Positions 1-5,027 of a DNA stretch of 5,027 nt are shown piece after piece. The translations under genes and the position numbers were made by a program. The stretch is from Chloroflexota bacterium. GTDB taxonomy: Bacteria; Chloroflexota; Anaerolineae; Anaerolineales; DRMV01. Under the pieces are notes generated by a model that worked only from the letters and a program-made list of their open reading frames with translations, was not told the origin of the DNA and searched no databases. The DNA lies in assembly GCA_013153335.1 (NCBI GenBank), contig JAADEP010000122.1, positions 1-5,027 on the forward strand, written 5' to 3'. Numbering within the stretch: the first letter of the stretch is position 1; each line of letters opens with the position of its first letter.

Positions 1-1
1 G

Positions 2-814
2 CTCACGTATGAAGAGGCCGAGGCTCTGCTGGACCAAGACCCGAATTTGGCGCGGCTGTGGGAATGGGCGCGGCGCTATGCCGCGCGACGCTTGCGTCAC
101 GGCGCGCGCTTGGTGAGCCTGCCCGAGGTCAAGGTGCGGGTGCAGCTGCCCGACGGTCCGATTGAGATCCGGCCTTTGCCCCCCTTGCGCAGCCGGGATT
201 TGGTGCGCGAGGCCATGCTCATGGTCGGCGAGGCCGTCGGGCGTTACGCGCGCGAGCACGACTTAGCCCTCCCTTACACGACCCAGCTGCCCCCGCGGGA
301 AATCGAAGACGTGCCTTCGGGGCTCGCAGGCATGTACGCGCTGCGCCGTACTTTCCACCGAAGTGAATACAAAAGCGTCCCCGCACCCCATGGCGGCCTG
401 GGCCTGGATGCCTATGTGCAGGCCACCAGCCCCTTGCGGCGTTATCTGGACCTGGTGGTGCACCAGCAATTGCGGGCCCACTTGGCCGGGCGCCCGACCC
501 TCGACCCGGCCGCGGTGCTCGAGCGGGTGGGGATGGCCGAGGCCGCGCGTGAGCACGTGCGCCTGGCCGAGCGGCGCTCGCGGCGGCATTGGACGCTGGT
601 CTATTTGCTCGAGCATCCCGATTGGCAAGGGGAAGGCATCGTGGTCGAGCAACAGCCCCCTTGGATCACAGTGGTGATCCCCTCCCTTGGCCTGATCGAA
701 CGGGTACACGCTCGGGGCGAGGTCGCGCTCAACAGCACGGTCGCGCTGCGGGTGCGAAGTGTCTCGCTGCCCGACCTGCGCGTGCATTGGGAGTTTTTGG
801 GCGTTGAGGGCTGA
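2..814 (+). CDS. RNase II/R-family (RNB domain) 3'-5' exoribonuclease, C-terminal part
   Basis: The frame is open from the first bases of the window, so the gene starts upstream; the visible part is 270 residues and ends at TGA 812-814. Family members degrade RNA processively from the 3' end in the cytoplasm. The C-terminal half of the RNB domain is clear: the segment PAPHGGLGLDAYVQ leads into TSPLRRYLDLVVHQQL (about 425-472). This is the family's TSPIRRY signature, and the arginine after SPL corresponds to the catalytic arginine of E. coli RNase II. The Asp-rich metal site lies upstream and cannot be checked. The last ~65 residues (GIVVEQQPPWITVVIP to the end) look like a short, degenerate S1/OB-type RNA-binding end, not a full S1 domain with a basic tail. 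That favours a cyanobacterial/chloroplast-like RNase II over classical RNase R. It probably shares a transcript with the DUF389 gene 26 bases downstream. The family is secure; the subtype is less so. Confidence 0.9.
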   Translation, partial: LTYEEAEALLDQDPNLARLWEWARRYAARRLRHGARLVSLPEVKVRVQLPDGPIEIRPLPPLRSRDLVREAMLMVGEAVGRYAREHDLALPYTTQLPPREIEDVPSGLAGMYALRRTFHRSEYKSVPAPHGGLGLDAYVQATSPLRRYLDLVVHQQLRAHLAGRPTLDPAAVLERVGMAEAAREHVRLAERRSRRHWTLVYLLEHPDWQGEGIVVEQQPPWITVVIPSLGLIERVHARGEVALNSTVALRVRSVSLPDLRVHWEFLGVEG

Positions 815-830
815 CCGCTCCCTGTCTGGC

Positions 831-836
831 GAGGTG
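831..836 (+). promoter_or_regulatory. Ribosome binding site of the DUF389 gene
   Basis: GAGGTG lies four bases before ATG 841, inside the 26-base gap after the exoribonuclease stop. It supports ATG 841 as the start. I see no promoter in this gap, which fits co-transcription of the two genes. Confidence 0.6.
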
Positions 837-840
837 TAGG

Positions 841-2286
841 ATGCGCGAATGGTTTCGACAATGGAAAGACGAATGGGTCCGCCGGGTGCGGGGATGGATC
901 GCGATTACCCGGCAGCAACAAGACAAGGTACGGACGTACTTTCACGAGACCGCGCGGCCAGGCCCCGCGTATTACGTCATGGTCTTCTTGGCCGCGGTGA
1001 TCGCGACTTTGGGCTTGTTGATCGATTCCCCCGCGACGGTTATTGGCGCGATGTTGGTCGCGCCGTTGATGTCGTCGGTGCTGGCCTTGGGCTTCGCGAC
1101 GTTGACTGCGGATCAGCACTTGTTACGCGCGTCGACCGTGACGTTGCTGCAGGGCGCGCTCATGGCCGTGTTCACCGCGTGGGTTTTGAGCGCGATCAAT
1201 TTGCGCTTGCCCTTCATCCTGCTGAACGACTTGCCCGGCGAGGTCTTGGCTCGCACCCGACCCGGGCCCATTGATTTGGCCATTGCCCTGGCCGGCGGCG
1301 CGGCCGCCGCGTTCGCGCTCGCGTGGCCGAACCTTTCCCCTACGCTGCCCGGGGTGGCCATTGCGACCGCGCTCATGCCGCCGCTGTGCACGGTGGGCAT
1401 TGGGCTTTCCCTGAGCCGGTGGGATGTGGCCGGGGGCGCGACGCTGCTCTTCATCACCAACGTGATCGCCATCAGCTTTGCGTCGATGTCGGTGTTTTTC
1501 TTGTTGGGGATGGGTACGCCCGCGCCTTTTCACCTGCCCAATTGGTCGAACGTGCCGCGCTCGCTGCGTATCTCAGCCTTCCTCACGGTGCTCTTGGCCG
1601 TGCCTTTGGCCTATATGAGCGCGCAATACGTTTACCGCGCTCGCGAGGAGCGGCGCATCAATGAGGTTGTGCGCGAAGAGATCGAGCGGGCGAACCTCGA
1701 GCTGGTGGAGATGCTTCCGTCGTACACTGAAGACGGCACGTTGCACATCACGCTGACCGTGCGTACGACCCGTTCGCTGCGGTATCACGAGGTCCTCGCG
1801 TTGCAAAAGGCTATTGCCACGCGCTTGGGCCGTCCGGTAGCTATTGTGGTGAACCAAGTGCTGACCGCGCGTCTGGATCCCCTGGTGCCGCCCACGCCGA
1901 CACCCACGCCCACGCCAGGGCCTTCCCCCACGCCGACCAACACGCCCACGCCCACCCCGACGCCCACCGCGACCCCAACGGCCACGCCCACGCCCACCGC
2001 AACGCCGACCAACACGCCCACGCCTACACCGACCCCTACCCCCTTGTTCGGCGTGGTCTACGGCACGGGAGGTTTGGGCGTGCGCGTGCGGCAGTGGCCG
2101 CAGGGCCCTATCATCGCACGGCTGAATCCTGGCGCGCGGTTGAAGGTCTATGCCCACGTGACCCAGGTCGCGGGGCCTTATGTTTGGGTCATGGTGCAGG
2201 ATGAGGAAGGGCGAGTCGGCTGGGTGCCGCTGCTATATGTAGCGACCGCGACCCCGACGCCCACGCCGCGGCCCGCTACGCGGTAG
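841..2286 (+). CDS. DUF389 multi-pass membrane protein with Thr-Pro linker and C-terminal SH3b domain
   Basis: 481 residues. Residues ~40-268 are a DUF389 core (family of unknown function): DSPATVIGAMLVAPLMSSV (~62-80), GEVLARTRPGPIDLAIALAGG (~133-153, a typical DUF389 stretch) and LPGVAIATALMPPL (~169-182). I count about seven hydrophobic segments, near 43-62, 64-88, 98-120, 145-162, 168-190, 198-223 and 245-267. Residues 1-40 are basic and probably cytoplasmic. Residues 268-348 form the soluble C-terminal part that usually ends such proteins. Here the chain continues with a Thr/Pro linker (~350-401), then a bacterial SH3-like fold (~403-468) containing VYGTGGLGVRVRQWPQGPII and GRVGWVPLLYV, then a second short Thr-Pro tail. 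SH3b domains generally act outside the cytoplasm, often on the cell wall; an odd number of membrane passes with the N-terminus inside would place it there. Substrate and role are unknown. The 3' end overlaps the convergent NUDIX gene by 11 bases. Confidence 0.92.
   Translation: MREWFRQWKDEWVRRVRGWIAITRQQQDKVRTYFHETARPGPAYYVMVFLAAVIATLGLLIDSPATVIGAMLVAPLMSSVLALGFATLTADQHLLRASTVTLLQGALMAVFTAWVLSAINLRLPFILLNDLPGEVLARTRPGPIDLAIALAGGAAAAFALAWPNLSPTLPGVAIATALMPPLCTVGIGLSLSRWDVAGGATLLFITNVIAISFASMSVFFLLGMGTPAPFHLPNWSNVPRSLRISAFLTVLLAVPLAYMSAQYVYRAREERRINEVVREEIERANLELVEMLPSYTEDGTLHITLTVRTTRSLRYHEVLALQKAIATRLGRPVAIVVNQVLTARLDPLVPPTPTPTPTPGPSPTPTNTPTPTPTPTATPTATPTPTATPTNTPTPTPTPTPLFGVVYGTGGLGVRVRQWPQGPIIARLNPGARLKVYAHVTQVAGPYVWVMVQDEEGRVGWVPLLYVATATPTPTPRPATR
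1888..2043 (+). repeat. Thr-Pro coding minisatellite in the DUF389 gene
   Basis: About 156 bp of degenerate ACGCCC/ACSCCN hexamers encode the linker of the DUF389 protein. A 23-bp stretch at 1930-1952 recurs exactly at 2002-2024, an offset of 72 bp (24 codons), and similarity continues past both copies, so part of the tract seems to have arisen by in-frame duplication. The minus strand here is G-rich and contains four G-runs with short loops over 1945-1965, a canonical quadruplex-type pattern on the template strand. Length polymorphism between strains and assembly errors are both likely here. Confidence 0.85.
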
Positions 2287-2938
2287 GACCAAGCCGGGGC
2301 AGGCCTTCTTCGGAGAACTCGGGCATGGCGCCTAGCGCGTGCAAGAAGGTGACTACGATGCGCGCGGTCGCGCCCCAAATCAACGCGTGCGGGTGGTGGT
2401 AGTAGTAGGTCGGCACCAGCCTCGGGCCTAAGGGCCGCCATCGACGTTCCAAATGGCGGGTGTCGGCCAGCCACGCCAGGGGGACCAGGAAGGTTTCGGC
2501 CACTTCCTCGGGTTGTAAGCGCATCGGATAGGGCCAATATGGCACATAGCCCACCCAAGGCGTAACCCAATAGTTGCTGGCTGTCCGGTGCCGCGGCAGC
2601 ATGCCTACGAGCTCAACGTGGATGCGGGCCAGGCCGAGCTCTTCTTCGGCCTCGCGCAGCGCGGTTTGGTCCGTCGTGGTCTCGGTGAACTCCATGCGAC
2701 CGCCCGGGAACGCGACTTGACCGCTATGAGGGTCGTGGGGCTGTTCGGTGCGGCGCAAAAAGAGCAGGTGCCACTGGCCTTGGGTGTAAATCAAGGGCAT
2801 CAGCACGGCTGCCGGGCGCGGCTCCGCGGGCAGAGCCGGGCCAAAGGGATCCCGGGGCGCGGGGTCCAGCTTGCGAATTTGGTCGCGCAGCCAGGGCAAG
2901 AAGGCCTCGGGCGGGGTACGGAAGCGCGCGGGGTTCAT
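2276..2938 (-). CDS. NUDIX hydrolase, CoA pyrophosphatase (NudL/NUDT7) type
   Basis: 220 residues from ATG 2938. The frame stays open far upstream, but that stretch is the shadow of the methyltransferase gene. ATG 2938 is supported by AAGGAG at 2954-2949 (10-base spacer), by its ATGA overlap with the upstream stop, and by the family's usual length. Proteins of this type hydrolyse CoA and CoA derivatives to 3',5'-ADP and 4'-phosphopantetheine in the cytoplasm. HSGQVAFPGGR (~71-81) matches the CoA-NUDIX signature preceding the NUDIX box, and ALREAEEELGL (~93-103) is the metal-binding helix. The spacing between the GG and the REAEEE helix is one residue longer than the textbook NUDIX box, which I recall also for E. 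coli NudL. GMLPRHRTASNYWVTPWVG (~112-130) is the usual strand after the box. Substrate is inferred from the signature; another CoA-like or nucleotide substrate is possible. Its 3' end overlaps the DUF389 gene tail to tail. Confidence 0.88.
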   Translation of the reverse strand: MNPARFRTPPEAFLPWLRDQIRKLDPAPRDPFGPALPAEPRPAAVLMPLIYTQGQWHLLFLRRTEQPHDPHSGQVAFPGGRMEFTETTTDQTALREAEEELGLARIHVELVGMLPRHRTASNYWVTPWVGYVPYWPYPMRLQPEEVAETFLVPLAWLADTRHLERRWRPLGPRLVPTYYYHHPHALIWGATARIVVTFLHALGAMPEFSEEGLPRLGPTA

Positions 2939-3801
2939 GCCGTTGGCGCTCCTTCCGATGGGGATTGGGTTTGCGACGCGTCGGGCTGCGCGGCCGGCTC
3001 GTCCTCGCGGTACAAGGGCCGGGCGAAGATGAGGTAGCCCGTGTGGGCTACCATGCGATCGGTGGGCCGAAGCCGCTCGGCCACGGGCTTGTAGTAGCGC
3101 AGCAAAATCTCCGCGACCTCGACAAACCCGAATCCGTGTTCTTCCAGGGCTTGCAAAAGCCGGCTCACCTGGTTGGTGGTGGGCACCAGCGCGCCGAAAA
3201 AGCCGCCGGGCCGCAGCGCGTCCCGCACTTGCGGGATGTACGCTTCGGGCGTGGGCACGTCCAAGAACAGCGCGGGCACGTCGTGCTCTAAGAAGCCGTC
3301 TTTGATGTCCCGCAGGTGGAAGATCACGCGCGCGTCCAGGCCCCACTGCGCCAGGTTCTGCCGGGCGAGGGCTTGCATGTCCGCGCGGCGTTCGTACGAA
3401 TAGACCCGGCCCGTGTCGCCCACGGCATACGCGAACGCGGTGGTCAACGCGCCCGAGCCGGTTCCGGCTTCGATCACGTGGGTGCCGGGGCCGATGTTGA
3501 GCTTGAGCAAGATATAGCCGATATCCTTGGGGAAGATAATTTGCGTGCGCCGCCGGGTTTCTCGCAAAATATCCGATAGGGAAGGCGGCAGGACGAAAAA
3601 GGGCGTTCCCAAGTGGGTGGTCACCTGGCTTCCCCAGGGCAGGCCGATCAGACGGTCGTGCTCGATCACGCCGTGGTGCGTATGCAAGGTTTCGCCCGGG
3701 GTCAGCTGGATGAGGAAAAAGCGATGACTCTTGGCCTCGGTGAGTTGGACCCAGTCCCCGGGCCGGGTGCGCGCGACGGGCAAGGTTTGGGGCTTGCTCA
3801 T
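2935..3801 (-). CDS. trmI: TrmI-like tRNA (adenine-58-N1)-methyltransferase
   Basis: 288 residues from ATG 3801, with a strong AGGAGGTGG just upstream. TrmI enzymes are SAM-dependent tetramers that make m1A58 in the T-loop of tRNA, a modification important at high temperature in Thermus. Residues ~10-70 form the small N-terminal beta domain. From ~75 comes the lead-in LPPSLSDILRETRRRTQIIF and PKDIGYILL, typical of the family. The SAM-binding loop is VIEAGTGSGALT (109-120), the acidic ribose-binding position is in YSYERRADM (134-142), and the catalytic-region motif is LFLDVPTPEAYI (178-189), where many homologues have DVPDPW or DLPEPW. RPGGFFGALVPTTNQV (197-212) and RPTDRMVAHTGYLIFA (245-260) complete the fold. 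Residues ~262-288 are an acidic, Gln/Ser/Pro-rich tail that looks disordered. The stop overlaps the NUDIX start in ATGA, so the two are probably translationally coupled. The family call is firm; the exact modified position follows the family. Confidence 0.92.
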   Translation of the reverse strand: MSKPQTLPVARTRPGDWVQLTEAKSHRFFLIQLTPGETLHTHHGVIEHDRLIGLPWGSQVTTHLGTPFFVLPPSLSDILRETRRRTQIIFPKDIGYILLKLNIGPGTHVIEAGTGSGALTTAFAYAVGDTGRVYSYERRADMQALARQNLAQWGLDARVIFHLRDIKDGFLEHDVPALFLDVPTPEAYIPQVRDALRPGGFFGALVPTTNQVSRLLQALEEHGFGFVEVAEILLRYYKPVAERLRPTDRMVAHTGYLIFARPLYREDEPAAQPDASQTQSPSEGAPTA

Positions 3802-3834
3802 GCCACCTCCTGCGCGGGCCGGTGGTATGGCCCG
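3799..3834 (-). promoter_or_regulatory. Gap before trmI: strong SD with possible alternative folding
   Basis: The 36-base gap between the LysM gene stop and trmI holds AGGAGG (3811-3806), four bases before the ATG. Two pairings are possible in the mRNA. CGGGCC (3834-3829) can pair with GGCCCG (3820-3815) around an eight-base loop. Alternatively CATACCACC (3829-3821) can pair with GGTGGCATG (3807-3799), eight of nine positions matching, which would cover part of the SD and the start codon. The two folds share bases. There is no T-run, so it is not a simple terminator. The pairings are visible; a regulatory role is inferred. Confidence 0.35.
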
Positions 3835-3837
3835 GAC

Positions 3838-4641
3838 TTAGGATTGTAGGTAGGGCGGTCGACTCGCGCGGTAGGCGTACCAGGCCAAGCCCAAGCCTAG
3901 CAAGATGAGTCCTACGCCGACCAGCGCGAAGACCGGCACGCCGATCCCGCCCTGCGGGGCGTACCAAGGCTGCTCATCTTGCGGTTGCGCGCCGAAGGTG
4001 ACGTAGAGCACGTCGCCGCCCTCCAGCCGGACGGGCCAGTTGGTCGCGGTGGTCGGGTTCAGCCCTTCGGGGATGCCCATGGCGATGTTGTATTCGCCTT
4101 CGGGCAGGTTCTCAAAGCACAACGGCTCGTCGGCCGAGGTCGTGCCGGTGAGGTCCACGGTGTTGTCGCGGTTGCGCAGGCTCACTTGGCCGCCCGCGAG
4201 GTATACTTCGGTGTCTTCGTCGAAACGCGCGTTGCCGTTGTCGTCCTCATACAGAAAGACACAAATGGTGCCCTTGCGCGGCTCAGGCGTGGGGGTAGGC
4301 AAAAGCGGCGTGGGCGTGGGGGTGGCCGCGGGCGTAGGGGTGGCCTCAGGCACCGCGTAGCCTAAGATAAGCACTTGGCCTGGGGTCACTACGTCGGAAG
4401 TCAGGTTGTTGAGCGCGCGCAGCTGTTCAATGGGCACGTTGGCGATGGCCGCGATGCGCCACAACGTATCGCCGGGTTGTACGCGATAGATAATGGCACC
4501 GTCTTCTCGCGGGGTTGGGGTGGGGAACGGCGTTGGGGGAGCCGCGTAGGCTTTGCTGGTGAAGACCAACCCGCGCACCAACCCGCTCAGCGCCAGCGCG
4601 CCGAGGCCTAAAAGCCAGAGCCAATCTCTGCTGCTACGCAT
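3838..4641 (-). CDS. LysM surface protein with SdrD/Cna-B-like domain and C-terminal membrane anchor
   Basis: 267 residues from ATG 4641, chosen because GGAGGG (4653-4648) lies six bases before it and a signal peptide follows at once. A start at 4764 in the same frame would add 41 residues but has no ribosome site and would bury the signal sequence. Residues 1-34 are a signal peptide (basic start, hydrophobic 8-28, likely cut after AYA). A short Pro-Thr stretch follows (35-44). A LysM domain spans ~51-94 (YRVQPGDTLWRIA, ALNNL, VTPGQVLIL) and probably binds peptidoglycan or another N-acetylglucosamine polymer. A second Thr-Pro linker is at ~99-121. Residues ~125-217 form a beta-sandwich of SdrD_B/Cna-B type: YEDDNGNARFDEDTEVYLAG resembles the calcium-binding repeat start, and LPEGEYNI is the typical late strand. 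Cys127 and Cys175 could form a disulfide. A membrane helix (~233-256) ends in a short basic tail, so the chain is likely anchored with most of it outside. It is probably first in an operon with trmI and the NUDIX gene. Specific role unknown. Confidence 0.88.
   Translation of the reverse strand: MRSSRDWLWLLGLGALALSGLVRGLVFTSKAYAAPPTPFPTPTPREDGAIIYRVQPGDTLWRIAAIANVPIEQLRALNNLTSDVVTPGQVLILGYAVPEATPTPAATPTPTPLLPTPTPEPRKGTICVFLYEDDNGNARFDEDTEVYLAGGQVSLRNRDNTVDLTGTTSADEPLCFENLPEGEYNIAMGIPEGLNPTTATNWPVRLEGGDVLYVTFGAQPQDEQPWYAPQGGIGVPVFALVGVGLILLGLGLAWYAYRASRPPYLQS
4279..4347 (-). repeat. Thr-Pro linker tract in the LysM gene
   Basis: A short degenerate tract encodes TPTPAATPTPTPLLPTPTPE between the LysM and beta-sandwich domains. 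The plus (template) strand carries four G-runs with loops of up to seven bases over 4312-4340, a quadruplex-type pattern like the one in the DUF389 linker. Confidence 0.75.
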
Positions 4642-4647
4642 GATACG

Positions 4648-4677
4648 CCCTCCGCCGCGCGAGGTTGACTCGCGCGG
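4648..4677 (-). promoter_or_regulatory. Leader hairpin directly before the LysM gene SD
   Basis: CCGCGCGAG (4677-4669) and CTCGCGCGG (4663-4655) form a perfect nine-bp stem with a five-base loop in the mRNA. The SD GGAGGG (4653-4648) follows after one base. The hairpin does not cover the SD, but it sits right at the edge of a ribosome footprint and could affect initiation or protect the 5' end. It lacks a U-run, so it is not an intrinsic terminator. Confidence 0.6.
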
Positions 4678-4683
4678 AATATA

Positions 4684-4737
4684 CCCGAGCTGGGCGATAC
4701 CGGGCTCGGGAAGCTCATGCGCTTCCCCAACCCGAGC
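4684..4737 (-). promoter_or_regulatory. Leader segment with mutually exclusive stems
   Basis: In the mRNA, GCTCGGG (4737-4731) and a second GCTCGGG (4690-4684) can each pair with the single CCCGAGC (4710-4704) between them. Only one seven-bp stem can form at a time. GGGAAGC/GCTTCCC (4727-4721 with 4714-4708) is a further competing stem with a six-base loop. On the plus strand the nine-base direct repeat ACCCGAGCT occurs at 4683-4691 and 4730-4738. The layout resembles an attenuator or riboswitch leader, but I recognise no known riboswitch class in it, and high G+C raises the chance of accidental pairing. Confidence 0.4.
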
Positions 4738-4772
4738 TCGGCCCGCCCAACGGAACCGCGTCATCGGTACGT

Positions 4773-4800
4773 ATTATAACCGTCCAAAGGCCGACTTTGG
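4773..4800 (-). promoter_or_regulatory. Promoter of the LysM-trmI-NUDIX operon with overlapping palindrome
   Basis: TATAAT (4778-4773) is a perfect sigma-70 -10 box, striking in such G+C-rich DNA, and predicts transcription from about 4766 leftward with a leader of about 125 nt. No good TTGACA is present at 16-18 bases; GCCAAA (4801-4796) is the best positional candidate and is poor. Instead a perfect inverted repeat CCAAAG-N5-CTTTGG (4784-4800) fills the spacer and -35 area. This suggests a dimeric regulator binding there, as an activator replacing the -35 contact or as a repressor. The boxes are seen; the regulator is inferred. Confidence 0.5.
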
Positions 4801-4818
4801 CCGCCGCCTTTGAGGACT

Positions 4819-4883
4819 GCCGTGGGCTGGAAGCTCGCGGCTGGGATCACATTGCGCGCGGATGGTTCGACCCAACGCGCGGG
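4819..4883 (+). repeat. 65-bp REP-like element, copy 1
   Basis: It aligns without gaps to 4963-5027, 52 of 65 positions identical. The first 23 bases form a stem of nine pairs around TGGAA (GCCGTGGGC with GCTCGCGGC, two of them G-T wobbles). A second stem pairs GCGCG (4854-4858) with CGCGC (4876-4880). Palindromes of the GGGCTGGAAGCCC type are familiar to me as dispersed intergenic repeats in several bacterial phyla; that link is from memory. No transposase or coding frame is associated with it here. Confidence 0.75.
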
Positions 4884-4962
4884 GTGTGCGGCGGTGAATT
4901 TTTAGCGGGCGGGTTTAGCCACACTCGCGGCATGGGGTATGGGCCGCTACGCCGCGCGGGCC
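4884..4962. other. Spacer between the two 65-bp repeats, no gene
   Basis: 79 bp with no plausible gene, ribosome site or recognisable RNA. TAGCGG (4903-4908) and CCGCTA (4944-4949) are inverted repeats that could close a long-looped structure. Together with the leader, promoter and repeats, this belongs to the noncoding stretch 4642-5027; open frames across it have no coding character. Confidence 0.5.
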
Positions 4963-5027
4963 GCCGCGGGCTGGAAGCCCACGGCTAGGATAAAATTGCA
5001 CGCGCACCATTCGGCCCAACGTGCGGG
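4963..5027 (+). repeat. 65-bp REP-like element, copy 2 (reaches window edge)
   Basis: Same orientation as copy 1, starting 144 bp further on. Its first hairpin pairs GCCGCGGGC with GCCCACGGC around TGGAA, eight of nine positions complementary. The second stem is GCACG (4998-5002) with CGTGC (5020-5024). Compared with copy 1, one G-C pair in that stem has become A-T, with both partners changed. The window ends at the last aligned base, so the true right boundary and any further copies are unknown. Confidence 0.75.

Noticed and set aside
263..787. Long minus-strand frame opposite the exoribonuclease, and similar long frames opposite the DUF389 gene.
   Set aside because: They are shadows of well-supported genes, with His/Arg/Gly-rich composition and no domains or ribosome sites.
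3815..3834. CGGGCC/GGCCCG hairpin as an intrinsic terminator between the LysM gene and trmI.
   Set aside because: The stem is only six bp with an eight-base loop, and no U-run follows; the next bases are the trmI SD.
2939..3967. The NUDIX frame stays open upstream for over 300 codons, suggesting a large fusion protein.
   Set aside because: The upstream part overlaps trmI in another frame, has Arg/Pro/Gly-rich composition typical of high-G+C shadow frames, and shows no domain. The ATG at 2938 has an SD and the ATGA overlap.
4607..4718. A small upstream frame (about 36 codons, start near 4718 on the minus strand) overlapping the LysM start, as a leader peptide.
   Set aside because: Its start lies in a hairpin loop without an SD, and its composition is not informative. 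There is no run of regulatory codons.
4642..4764. A 41-residue N-terminal extension of the LysM protein from ATG 4764.
   Set aside because: No ribosome site precedes it, it begins at the predicted transcription start, and it would hide the signal peptide. ATG 4641 has a good SD.
4861..4875. GGTTCGACCC resembles the T-arm of a tRNA.
   Set aside because: No acceptor stem, anticodon arm or D-arm can be placed around it; it is part of the repeat unit.
4819..5027. The repeats as a CRISPR array.
   Set aside because: The units are 65 bp with 80% identity, only two are seen, and there is no regular short spacer pattern or nearby cas gene.

Overview
The window is high in G+C and tightly packed. It carries two gene groups that converge near position 2280. 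I think it comes from a member of the Chloroflexota (Anaerolineae or Thermoflexia-like), probably a thermophile. The reasons are the long Thr-Pro 'TPTPTP' linkers in surface-type proteins, the LysM and SH3b modules hung on those linkers, a TrmI-type tRNA m1A58 methyltransferase and a cyanobacterial/chloroplast-like RNB exoribonuclease. This is an inference from gene style; there is no rRNA or other marker to confirm it.

Plus strand, 2-2286: the C-terminal part of an RNase II/R-family exoribonuclease (its start lies before the window). After 26 bases comes a DUF389 membrane protein carrying an unusual C-terminal tail: a Thr-Pro linker of about 50 residues and a bacterial SH3 domain. Minus strand, read from 4641 down to 2276: a secreted or membrane-anchored LysM protein with an SdrD/Cna-B-like domain and a C-terminal membrane helix, then a TrmI-like methyltransferase, then a NUDIX hydrolase of the CoA-pyrophosphatase type. 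The last two overlap by ATGA. The minus-strand genes look like one operon driven from a perfect TATAAT near 4775. The two convergent groups overlap by 11 bases at their 3' ends, leaving no room for an intergenic terminator.

The only long stretch without a gene is 4642-5027. It holds the operon leader (about 125 nt, with a strong hairpin beside the ribosome binding site and a set of mutually exclusive pairings further up), the -10 box with an overlapping palindrome, and two direct copies of a 65-bp element 144 bp apart. Each copy can fold into two hairpins. The second copy runs to the window edge, so more may follow.

Most genes here are recognisable housekeeping or envelope genes, and I do not see a new defence or metabolic system. 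The parts most worth a second look are the paired 65-bp element with a compensatory base change, the structured leader of the LysM operon, and the DUF389-SH3 fusion.
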